A DNA stretch of 6,964 bases, from contig CAZLZO010000054.1 of NCBI GenBank assembly GCA_964564025.1, positions 1 to 6,964 of the forward strand, written 5' to 3'. Of the stretch, positions 1 through 5,746 are shown piece by piece. The notes beneath the pieces were generated by a model. It worked only from the letters and a program-made list of their open reading frames with translations, made no database searches and was not told where the DNA came from. This DNA is from DRYM01 sp964564025. GTDB taxonomy: Archaea > Thermoproteota > Thermoprotei_A > EX4484-217-1. Every line of letters begins with the position of its first letter. Positions within the stretch are counted from its first letter, which is position 1. Both the position numbers and the translations under genes were made by a program.

Positions 1-2
1 GT

Positions 3-665
3 TTAGCGGAATTAGAAAATAAGCTACCTAAGGGTAAAGGCGTAGTTTACGTGAAGGAGAAAGGGGTTGTGTTTAGGAGAAAAGAGGTGGTTATTGAAGC
101 ACTAACACTACTACACATAGACTCCTACAAGAATCAAGGGTTTGACGTTAGACCTGTAGGGTTAGACGATGTTGTCGATATTTTGTCTAAAAGAATAAGC
201 GAGGCTGAGAAAGGCAAATACTACCATGTCTTGATAGTATCTTCACCAACAGGCTTTACTGACAAAGTAGTGGAATATATTGGAGGCTCAGAATTCCATA
301 GGATGTTTACTGCAAAACACGTTACAGTATACTTAGTAGATCCTGTTGAAGGAAGTGTTTTCTATAACGAAGCTGATAAGGCGGCTAAGGAAAATTACAG
401 CCTGGCATTACCTTACCTACCTGAGGAGAGAATATTGAGAGTGATGAACTATGTTTTAAGCGATGAGGTGTTAGGAAAAGCTGTTGCGAGAGCACCATCT
501 AAGCCATTCCTAAGAATAGATGAAATAGCTAAAGAAACAAAGGAAACACCGGACATTATTAGACAAGCACTGTTAAGGCTTGAAAGAGAAGGTAAAGGCT
601 ACGCTAAAATAACTCCTTCAGGAATAATAGTTTTCTACTATAGTAGCGGGGTATTTAGGAGGTGA
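3..665 (+). CDS. Alpha/beta protein with C-terminal winged helix, 5' partial
   Basis: I do not recognise this family. The frame stays open to the left edge of the window (reading LAELENKLPK before the first possible start, GTG at 51), so the true start is probably outside; GTG 51 has no convincing SD site. Numbering from GTG 51, residues about 10-125 alternate predicted strands and helices (for example HVLIVSSPTGF, then VTVYLVDPVEGSVFY), suggesting an alpha/beta fold without an obvious catalytic motif. Residues about 150-200 (FLRIDEIAKET, then PDIIRQALLRLEREG and a beta-wing ending GIIVFYY) look like a winged helix, which could bind DNA or, as in ESCRT-II, act as a protein-interaction module. 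The stop TGA overlaps the next gene's proposed GTG start by four bases, so the two are probably co-transcribed. The coding call is strong; the function is unknown. Confidence 0.8.
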   Translation, partial: LAELENKLPKGKGVVYVKEKGVVFRRKEVVIEALTLLHIDSYKNQGFDVRPVGLDDVVDILSKRISEAEKGKYYHVLIVSSPTGFTDKVVEYIGGSEFHRMFTAKHVTVYLVDPVEGSVFYNEADKAAKENYSLALPYLPEERILRVMNYVLSDEVLGKAVARAPSKPFLRIDEIAKETKETPDIIRQALLRLEREGKGYAKITPSGIIVFYYSSGVFRR

Positions 666-1234
666 ATGTAGCTCTGAGCTCTAGAGACAGGTTTTTAGAT
701 GCTAAGTCTGTTCTTGAGGAAGCCTATAAGAGGATGTTACCGGCATTAGGGTATCTTATAAATCCGCAAGTAGGTTTTGCAGCATCAGTATTTGTCTTAA
801 CAACATGGCTTCTAGGGAAAGCTTTAAGAGGTAAGGGCTTTAGCGTCGAAGAGGAAGAGGAAATCATAGTTGAACTTGACAAGAGAATTGAGGAGAAGAA
901 GGGAAAAATAAGTTTTCTGAGAAAAGCCCTGGAGAAAGCAAAGGCTTCTACTGAGAAGGAGAGGTTGAGAAGAAGTATCGCCCTAGAAGAGGAAGTTCTA
1001 AGCAATTTACAGGAAGAATACGATCTACACTTGCTAAGAATAGAGGCTATTAATAAACTTAGAGAACTTGGTGAGCTGGAGCTTCTTTCGAAAATAGAGA
1101 AAATGATGATGAAGCTTAGGAAAGGTAAAGAAGCGTTTAAAGAACAATATGAAATAGTTAAGATGTTGGAAGAGAGATGGAAGTCGAGAGTTCTTGAGAA
1201 AAACATATTACTTAGAATATTAAAGTCAGGGTGA
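662..1234 (+). CDS. Membrane-anchored coiled-coil protein
   Basis: A 190-residue protein of unknown family. Residues about 37-55 (GFAASVFVLTTWLLGKAL) form one hydrophobic, probably membrane-spanning segment. Residues 62-180 are almost entirely charged helix rich in E, K, L and R, with a likely hairpin: one arm about 68-96, a second about 98-137, then further helices to the end. A helical hairpin next to a Vps4-like ATPase invites comparison with ESCRT-III or CdvA-like scaffold proteins, but I see no diagnostic motif. The start is uncertain. GTG 662 overlaps the preceding stop (GTGA), yet a very strong SD, AGGAGGTGA at 657-665, lies on top of that GTG, so initiation slightly downstream (for example CTG 674) is possible. 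Opposite-strand reading frames here are Ser/Leu-rich mirrors of the Glu/Lys/Arg codons. Confidence 0.8.
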   Translation: MNVALSSRDRFLDAKSVLEEAYKRMLPALGYLINPQVGFAASVFVLTTWLLGKALRGKGFSVEEEEEIIVELDKRIEEKKGKISFLRKALEKAKASTEKERLRRSIALEEEVLSNLQEEYDLHLLRIEAINKLRELGELELLSKIEKMMMKLRKGKEAFKEQYEIVKMLEERWKSRVLEKNILLRILKSG

Positions 1235-1263
1235 GTTCTCCTTGAGTTTACATGTTTTTCAGG

Positions 1264-1319
1264 TTATATTCATAAATTCCTCTTCCAATATAAAATATTT
1301 TAGATTAGGTGTGTAGTTT
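1264..1319 (+). promoter_or_regulatory. Candidate promoter and SD for the ESCRT-III-like gene
   Basis: This intergenic stretch holds two AT-rich TATA-like candidates, GTTATATTCATAAAT at about 1263-1277 and CCAATATAAAATATTTT at 1285-1301, followed by AGGTG at 1307-1311, eight bases before ATG 1320. If the second TATA is used, the start site (about 25 bases downstream) would fall at the ATG and the SD would be lost from the mRNA; the first would leave a short leader carrying the SD. Promoter use is inferred from base composition only. Confidence 0.4.
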
Positions 1320-1372
1320 ATGGGTTTAAGTAAAATAGGTAAAGCTCTAGGTTTTAGGAAACCCTGGATTGA
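1318..1372 (+). repeat. 55-base direct repeat, left copy (contig-end overlap)
   Basis: These 55 bases are identical to 1473-1527, and the two copies abut the two ends of a 100-N gap. The identity stops exactly at the gap edges, as expected for two contig ends sharing a 55-mer of a de Bruijn assembly rather than a biological repeat. Collapsing the two copies and the N run (155 bases) gives one continuous gene. Confidence 0.93.
1320..1372 (+). CDS. Duplicate 5' end of the ESCRT-III-like gene before the gap
   Basis: ATG 1320 opens a frame of 17 codons (MGLSKIGKALGFRKPWI) that runs into the N gap. It is base-for-base the start of the gene annotated at 1475-2083. It carries the native upstream context, including AGGTG at 1307-1311, whereas the post-gap copy has only two bases before its ATG. 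The real gene therefore most likely begins here, and this is not a separate gene. The alternative, a tandem paralogue with an identical start hidden in the gap, cannot be excluded from sequence alone. Confidence 0.8.
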
Positions 1373-1472
1373 NNNNNNNNNNNNNNNNNNNNNNNNNNNN
1401 NNNNNNNNNNNNNNNNNNNNNNNNNNNNNNNNNNNNNNNNNNNNNNNNNNNNNNNNNNNNNNNNNNNNNNNN
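1373..1472. other. Assembly gap of 100 N
   Basis: Exactly 100 undetermined bases, the conventional length for a gap of unknown size. Because the flanks repeat the same 55 bases, the true gap length may be minus 55, meaning nothing is missing. Confidence 0.98.
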
Positions 1473-1527
1473 TTATGGGTTTAAGTAAAATAGGTAAAGC
1501 TCTAGGTTTTAGGAAACCCTGGATTGA
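1473..1527 (+). repeat. 55-base direct repeat, right copy
   Basis: Identical to 1318-1372; see that entry. It contains the ATG at 1475 and the first 17 codons of the ESCRT-III-like gene, but not its promoter or SD. Confidence 0.93.
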
Positions 1528-2083
1528 GAAGGTTAAGGTGGAGAATTTAGAGAAGGAGAAGCTGAAAGTAGACAATCATATTTTGCTAATTTCTAAGGAA
1601 ATCGAGAAGCTTGAGAAGGAGAAGAAGGAGCTTTTCAGACAGGGTATAGGTAAAAGCGATATTGAAAAACTACTCTTAGCCGAGAAAATTAAGGAGTTAG
1701 ATGCTGAGGTAAGAATGAAGATTAGGGAGTATAGGAGATTAATGAAGCAGAGGAGAGCATTATCAAATCTTATAAGGCTAAAGAAGTGGGAGAAACAGCT
1801 TAAAGAGAAGGGTATTTGGGAGAAAATAAAGTCTATTGAACCTGACAAGCTAATGCAAATGCTAACAGAAGTAGAGTTTAAGGAAGCACAGTTCGAGAAA
1901 AACCTTGATAAAATAAATGAAATTCTCGGAGCAGAATACGCTAAAATAGAAGTTGATGAAGCAACAAGAGAAATAATGCAAATGTGGGAGAAAGTTGAGA
2001 AAGCAGAGTTAAGCCCCGAGGAAGTAGAAGAGAAATTAACAGTAAAAGTTGCTGAAAAAGAGGAAGAAAAGGAGACAGCTTAG
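1475..2083 (+). CDS. Helical coiled-coil protein, ESCRT-III-like (putative)
   Basis: A 202-residue, highly charged, nearly all-helical protein. Residues 2-16 (GLSKIGKALGFRKPW) could form a basic amphipathic helix like the N-terminal membrane-inserting helix of Snf7-type ESCRT-III subunits. Residues about 24-56 and 61-118 form a long basic helical hairpin with a short turn at GIGKSD (57-62), the layout of ESCRT-III helices 1 and 2. Shorter helices follow at about 123-152 and 160-175. The tail (about 178-200, starting LSPEEVEEKL) is acidic and could present a motif to the MIT-like domain of the ATPase encoded 88 bases downstream. ESCRT-III filaments remodel membranes and are disassembled by Vps4. 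The assignment rests on architecture and neighbourhood, not a diagnostic motif; a generic coiled-coil scaffold is the alternative. Its true upstream context is at 1307-1320. Confidence 0.55.
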   Translation: MGLSKIGKALGFRKPWIEKVKVENLEKEKLKVDNHILLISKEIEKLEKEKKELFRQGIGKSDIEKLLLAEKIKELDAEVRMKIREYRRLMKQRRALSNLIRLKKWEKQLKEKGIWEKIKSIEPDKLMQMLTEVEFKEAQFEKNLDKINEILGAEYAKIEVDEATREIMQMWEKVEKAELSPEEVEEKLTVKVAEKEEEKETA

Positions 2084-2104
2084 AAAACAAAAATAGGTGG
2101 ATAT

Positions 2105-2167
2105 ATGGAAAAACAAACATTTTTTCCAAGCTCCTACTCTTCATTTAACATAGTGTTTATGAGGTGA
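2105..2167 (+). CDS. Possible 20-codon small ORF or leader peptide
   Basis: ATG 2105 lies four bases after AGGTGG (2095-2100) and reads MEKQTFFPSSYSSFNIVFMR before TGA at 2165-2167. That stop is the last part of the SD (GAGGTGA, 2161-2167) of the following ATPase gene, so translating this frame would carry ribosomes to that start. The composition is unlike its Lys/Glu-rich neighbours. An SD this good before a frame ending inside the next SD is suggestive, but 20 codons can arise by chance. Confidence 0.25.
   Translation: MEKQTFFPSSYSSFNIVFMR
2106..2128. repeat. 8-bp inverted repeat in the intergenic leader
   Basis: TGGAAAAA (2106-2113) and TTTTTCCA (2121-2128) are perfect complements around a seven-base loop. 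The hairpin is AT-rich with a T run in its 3' arm, so it could be a weak terminator or attenuator between the filament gene and the ATPase gene, or an operator. It covers the start of the small ORF at 2105. Confidence 0.45.
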
Positions 2168-2171
2168 ATTT

Positions 2172-3401
2172 TTGACTATAGATGCTTCAGCGTTTCTCCA
2201 TGATGAAATTAAGAGGTCTAAGAAGAAGCTTGAGAAAGCACTTAAGCAGGGAGATACGTTTGTTGCGGCTAAGCAGGCTAAGAGAATCGCTGAACTTCTA
2301 CGAGAACTGGCAAAGTATAGGAGATGGGGAGGTAAGGATCTTTTAGAGTTAGCTAGAGAATATGATGAACTATATTTGAAGCTTAAACGTGGAGAAATAG
2401 TTCCCATATCCCAGGTACCTAAGGAAATTAGAAGAGAGCTTAGAAAACCAAAAATAATTATTACTAAGCCTAAAGGAACTGAGGAAGGAGAATTAGCTAA
2501 GCTAACTAGAGAGTTTGACATAGAAGCAGAAAAGCTAATAGCAAAAGCTGATATTACATGGGACGATATTGCAGGATTAGAGGAAGCAAAGAGGACGCTA
2601 ATTGAGGCAATATTTTACGCAATAGCTAAACCCGAAAAACCAGTTAAACTAGAGCCTCCAAGAAGATTTCTACTCTACGGCCCCCCAGGGTGCGGTAAAA
2701 CACTACTAGCCATGGCTGCTTCAAACATGCTTAAAGCAACATTCTTCAACGTAAGCATAGACAAAATACTCTCAAGATACGTTGGAGACTCACCCAGAAT
2801 GCTAGCGGCAGTTTTCAGAGCAGCATATAGGCATGCACCTTCAGTAATATTTTTCGACGAAGTAGAAACACTAGCTGTTAAAAGAGACCTAGGTAAAGAA
2901 CCATCAACAGGCCTAGTGCAAACATTTCTAACAGAACTAGACGGCTTCAAATCTAAGAAGCTTGAGAAACCAGTGATAGTTATTGCAGCAACAAATAAAC
3001 CATGGCTACTAGATGAAGCAATATTATCGAGATTCGAAAAAAGAATATACATACCATTACCAGACTTCAAGGCAAGAAAAGAACTATTCAAAATACATTT
3101 GGAAAAGAAAGGATTTGAAATACAAGGAATAACATACGATGAACTAGCAAAACTAACAGAAGGATATTCTGGGAGAGACATAGCAAACATATGTAAGGAA
3201 GCAATAATGAAAATGCTTCGCAGAGCAAATCCAAAAATAACGGAAATACTGAACAAAGTAAAAGACCTATCAGAGTTAGAGAAAATAACCTATAAAGTAG
3301 CGCCAATAACAAAGCAGGAACTACTGGAAGCAGCAAAGAAAGTAAAACCAGCAACGACGAAACAAGATGTAGAGAAGTATAGTAAGTTATTTAAAGGGTG
3401 A
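2172..3401 (+). CDS. Vps4/CdvC-like AAA ATPase with MIT-like N-terminus
   Basis: A 409-residue ATPase of the Vps4/katanin clade, which in Crenarchaeota (CdvC) disassembles ESCRT-III filaments. Residues about 5-75 form three charged helices resembling an MIT domain, followed by a basic linker. The AAA module begins at ITWDDIAGLEEAK (128-140). Visible motifs are Walker A GPPGCGKT (170-177), pore loop SRYVGDS (201-207) with Tyr where Vps4 has Trp, Walker B VIFFDE (225-230), sensor-1 ATN (273-275) and SRFEKRIYIPLP (286-297). In the last, the usual Arg pair is Ser286-Arg287. The tail VKPATTKQDVEKYSKLF (391-407) matches the C-terminal helix typical of Vps4. TTG 2172 is chosen because GAGGTG (2161-2166) sits five bases before it. 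Overall it resembles CdvC but is slightly longer, and its neighbours differ from the usual cdvABC set as I know it, so it is probably a paralogue. Confidence 0.9.
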   Translation: MTIDASAFLHDEIKRSKKKLEKALKQGDTFVAAKQAKRIAELLRELAKYRRWGGKDLLELAREYDELYLKLKRGEIVPISQVPKEIRRELRKPKIIITKPKGTEEGELAKLTREFDIEAEKLIAKADITWDDIAGLEEAKRTLIEAIFYAIAKPEKPVKLEPPRRFLLYGPPGCGKTLLAMAASNMLKATFFNVSIDKILSRYVGDSPRMLAAVFRAAYRHAPSVIFFDEVETLAVKRDLGKEPSTGLVQTFLTELDGFKSKKLEKPVIVIAATNKPWLLDEAILSRFEKRIYIPLPDFKARKELFKIHLEKKGFEIQGITYDELAKLTEGYSGRDIANICKEAIMKMLRRANPKITEILNKVKDLSELEKITYKVAPITKQELLEAAKKVKPATTKQDVEKYSKLFKG

Positions 3402-3408
3402 AGAAATA

Positions 3409-4688
3409 TTGACTAGAGGCGTCTATATTAAAAACACAGCAATAGTTTTTCTAATATTCATTTTAATATGTGTAGAAACTCTAGACAACATAATATTTTT
3501 AGCAGAGCAAAATAAGACCCTATGGTATAGAGAATTTCCCGATGAAGTTCTTTACATATCTTGGGACCCTACAGGAGACAAACTTGCGGTAGTTGGAAAA
3601 TTCAATAAATTGTACATAATTTCAGGGTTCAAAGGGGAAAAAATAAGCACTATACATTCAATGTTGGAAAAGGGTGGCAGAAAAGTAATATGGAGTAGAG
3701 ACGGAAGATATTTAGCTATAATAGGTCTTGATAGAAGATTATATATCTTCGATAGCGGTGGTAACATGCTCTGGAATAGCTCAGGTTGGGGCTATTTAGA
3801 CGTTACTTGGGGCCCAGGAAATAGAATAGCATCATCCGGCACAAGAGGTTATAGTGTTCATGTTTGGACAGGAAAAAACTTGAATCTCGATGTGGTGGTG
3901 AGGGAACCGAGGAATATCCTAAGATTTCATATAGCAACACGGGATACGAGTTTGCAATAGGAAGCAGAGACGGACTCAGGGTAACTACATGCGTAGATAT
4001 AATATGGAGCGTAGGGAGAGACGCGTTTAATTGGAGCACTCACTATTGTACATCCTTATCCTGGAGCCCCAATGATAAATACATCGCTATTACATACAAA
4101 GATTACACTGATGAAATCAATACTCACCTATACTTAGTTTCAACAGAAACTCATAAGATACTTGACCATAAATGTTTATCAACATGGTATGTCAGTAAGC
4201 TAGAATGGATTTCTGAAGAACACTTAATAGCTTTATCACCTCTTGAAGGATACATATGGTTATTAGGCATAAAGAATAATAAAATAATAGACATTAAAGT
4301 CATAGCTACTAGTTCTCCACTAAATGACATTTCTATACAACCCGAGGGTTCCTTGTTAGCTGTAGCTTATGACAATAAGGTTTGTGCATGGAACATAAAC
4401 GAAGTTTTAAATACCCCCAGCTTATACTTGCATGGACAGCAAGCAAATGTTGTAACTATGACTATAGAAAATACTAAGACAGTTACTCATACCAAGACTT
4501 TCACTTATAGTTTTACTGTATCTTCAACAGTATTGACAACAAAAACCGTGGTAAATACTATTACAAAGACAAAAACCATATACTTGAACTTCACTAAAAC
4601 ATCTATAGGAGATCTTTTTATACCTACAGTTATAGCCATGGTCTTTATAACCGCAGGGTTCTTATTAGGCAGACTCAAGAGAGGTTAA
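3409..4688 (+). CDS. Extracellular seven-bladed beta-propeller membrane protein, two-frame gene
   Basis: Two overlapping frames (3409-3960, then 3855-4688) together encode one 426-residue protein, joined by a -1 shift at A AAA AAC (3873-3879). Residues 10-31 are an N-terminal signal or anchor. Then come seven WD40-like units with cores YISWDPTGDKLAV, VIWSRDGRYLAI, VTWGPGNRIAS, ISYSNTGYEFAI, LSWSPNDKYIAI, LEWISEEHLIAL and ISIQPEGSLLAV. The first three are in the first frame and four in the second, so neither half closes a ring. Residues about 347-399 are a Thr/Ser-rich stalk, and 403-421 a membrane helix ending in basic RLKRG. Sequons N35, N123, N208 and N394 fit an outside location. TTG 3409 follows GGGTGA (3396-3401), which overlaps the ATPase stop, implying coupling. 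No SD precedes the second frame. It is probably a ligand-sensing or protein-binding ectodomain for the adjacent kinase (inference). Confidence 0.85.
3873..3879 (+). promoter_or_regulatory. Candidate -1 frameshift slippery heptamer A AAA AAC
   Basis: The upstream frame reads GGA AAA AAC, so the heptamer is in exact X XXY YYZ phase. Slipping back one base gives AAA AAA, then CTT, entering the downstream frame that encodes blades 4-7. It lies at the boundary of blades 3 and 4, inside the 3855-3957 stretch where both frames are open. A loss of one A from an A7 tract would look the same and gives the same peptide, GKKLE. Only a weak stem (CTCG 3886-3889 with CGAG 3908-3911) lies downstream. Confidence 0.55.
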
Positions 4689-4691
4689 ATA

Positions 4692-5729
4692 ATGAGCGGG
4701 ATGTCATTTAGCAGCTTAGTAATAATAGTAGGTGGACTTGTTGGTGGTATATTAGCTTACATAGGTCAGAAAAGACAAGGAAGAAAAGTAAAACCAGGAC
4801 TATATAATCTTTTAAATAAGAAACTAGAAAGCTCCTTCAAAAAATTTATACTGCCAAACCGTTTAATCGAAAGTTCAGTAGTGTTTAGAGAACAAATCCT
4901 AAGCAAAATAATCGCGTTTTCATCTCAGCGGGCGCTTGTGAAGCTAGGTTGCGGTGGTTGGGGGTGCTCATATTTATGTGAAAATAAAATTAAAGTTGTC
5001 TTGAAAATTCCTAAAGGCTTTGAAACTCTAATTGAAACTGGCGAAATTCCTACAATACCTCAAAAACTTATGGATCGTATTATTGAAGTTGCTTTTGCTG
5101 TTTCCAAACTTGATCATCCCCATATTTTGAGGCTTTTGGGTTTTAGTAGGAGCGTTCCTTTGCTTGTTTACGAGTTTGCTGATGGTGGTAGTTTGTGGTG
5201 GCAGCTTGGTCAGGGTTGGAGTCCTTCTCTTGAGTATGTTTTGCTTATTGGTGTTCAGCTTGCTGATGCTTTGAGGTATATTCATAGTAGGGGTTTGGTT
5301 CATGGTGATATTAAGCCTTCAAACGTTTTTATTGTTAATGGTGTTGTTAAGCTTGGTGATTTCTCAGGCCTTGTTAAGCTGCTTTCTGAGACAAGTTCTT
5401 TAAGTAGGATGACATATACTCCTGGTTTCCGTGCTCCTGAGCAAGTCTATAGTAATTTGAGAAGAGAGGCTAGGAGGAGGGGTTTTGAGAATCGTATTGA
5501 TGTTTATCAGCTTGGTAACTTACTTCTCTTTCTTCTTACTGGTAAGACCGTGGATGGCGAGGATGCTATCGACGAGAATGTTATTCGTGAGGCTGTCAGG
5601 GGCTTAGATAAGCCTATAGCTGATGTTATTGTTAAGCTTATGAAGCCTAAACCTTGGGAGAGAATTAGTAGTGAGGAAGCTGTGAAAGAACTTTATAGAC
5701 TGTATGTTAAATATTCTGGTAAAGAATAG
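4692..5729 (+). CDS. Membrane-anchored eukaryotic-type Ser/Thr protein kinase
   Basis: A 345-residue Hanks-type kinase. Residues 7-25 form a membrane helix followed by the basic QKRQGRKVK, placing the kinase in the cytoplasm. Motifs in order: Gly-rich loop LGCGGWG (85-91), ATP-binding Lys105 in VVLKIPK, probable helix-C Glu132, hinge region VYEFADGGS (159-167), catalytic loop HGDIKPSN (204-211) with HGD instead of HRD, metal-binding GDFSG (222-226, DFS instead of DFG), RAPE (247-250), helix-F IDVYQLG (269-275) and the distal Arg324. All catalytic residues are present, so it should be active. HGD means it lacks the Arg typical of activation-loop-regulated kinases. ATG 4692 follows GAGGTT (4681-4686), which overlaps the propeller's stop, with only three bases between the genes. 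Propeller outside plus kinase inside resembles a split version of bacterial receptor kinases such as mycobacterial PknD. The FHA gene follows 17 bases later. Confidence 0.93.
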   Translation: MSGMSFSSLVIIVGGLVGGILAYIGQKRQGRKVKPGLYNLLNKKLESSFKKFILPNRLIESSVVFREQILSKIIAFSSQRALVKLGCGGWGCSYLCENKIKVVLKIPKGFETLIETGEIPTIPQKLMDRIIEVAFAVSKLDHPHILRLLGFSRSVPLLVYEFADGGSLWWQLGQGWSPSLEYVLLIGVQLADALRYIHSRGLVHGDIKPSNVFIVNGVVKLGDFSGLVKLLSETSSLSRMTYTPGFRAPEQVYSNLRREARRRGFENRIDVYQLGNLLLFLLTGKTVDGEDAIDENVIREAVRGLDKPIADVIVKLMKPKPWERISSEEAVKELYRLYVKYSGKE

Positions 5730-5746
5730 GTTGAGCGTGGTAATTC

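Noticed and set aside
724..1206. Long minus-strand open frame opposite the coiled-coil gene
   Set aside because: Its product is Ser/Leu/Phe-rich low-complexity, the mirror of Glu/Lys/Arg codons, and it has no SD or family resemblance. The same holds for minus-strand frames at 1576-1848, 1941-2144, 2141-2521, 2675-3256 and 3088-3354.
1320..1527. True tandem duplication of the ESCRT-III-like gene
   Set aside because: The identity ends exactly at the N run on both sides and is exactly 55 bases, which fits an assembly k-mer better than a biological repeat; kept only as an alternative.
1354..1575. Minus-strand frame spanning the N gap
   Set aside because: About half of it is undetermined sequence and the rest mirrors the ESCRT-III-like gene.
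3884..3925. Strong stimulatory RNA structure after the slippery heptamer
   Set aside because: Only 4-bp stems are visible by eye (3886-3889 with 3908-3911; 3910-3913 with 3917-3920), too weak to claim a structure.
3864..4688. A separate gene starting at TTG 3864
   Set aside because: It has no SD, starts inside another propeller gene, has no signal sequence and would hold only four blades; with the upstream frame it completes a seven-bladed ring.
5028..5303. Minus-strand frame inside the kinase gene
   Set aside because: It is Thr/Asn/Gln-rich, arising from the T-ending codons of the kinase, which has clear catalytic motifs on the plus strand.
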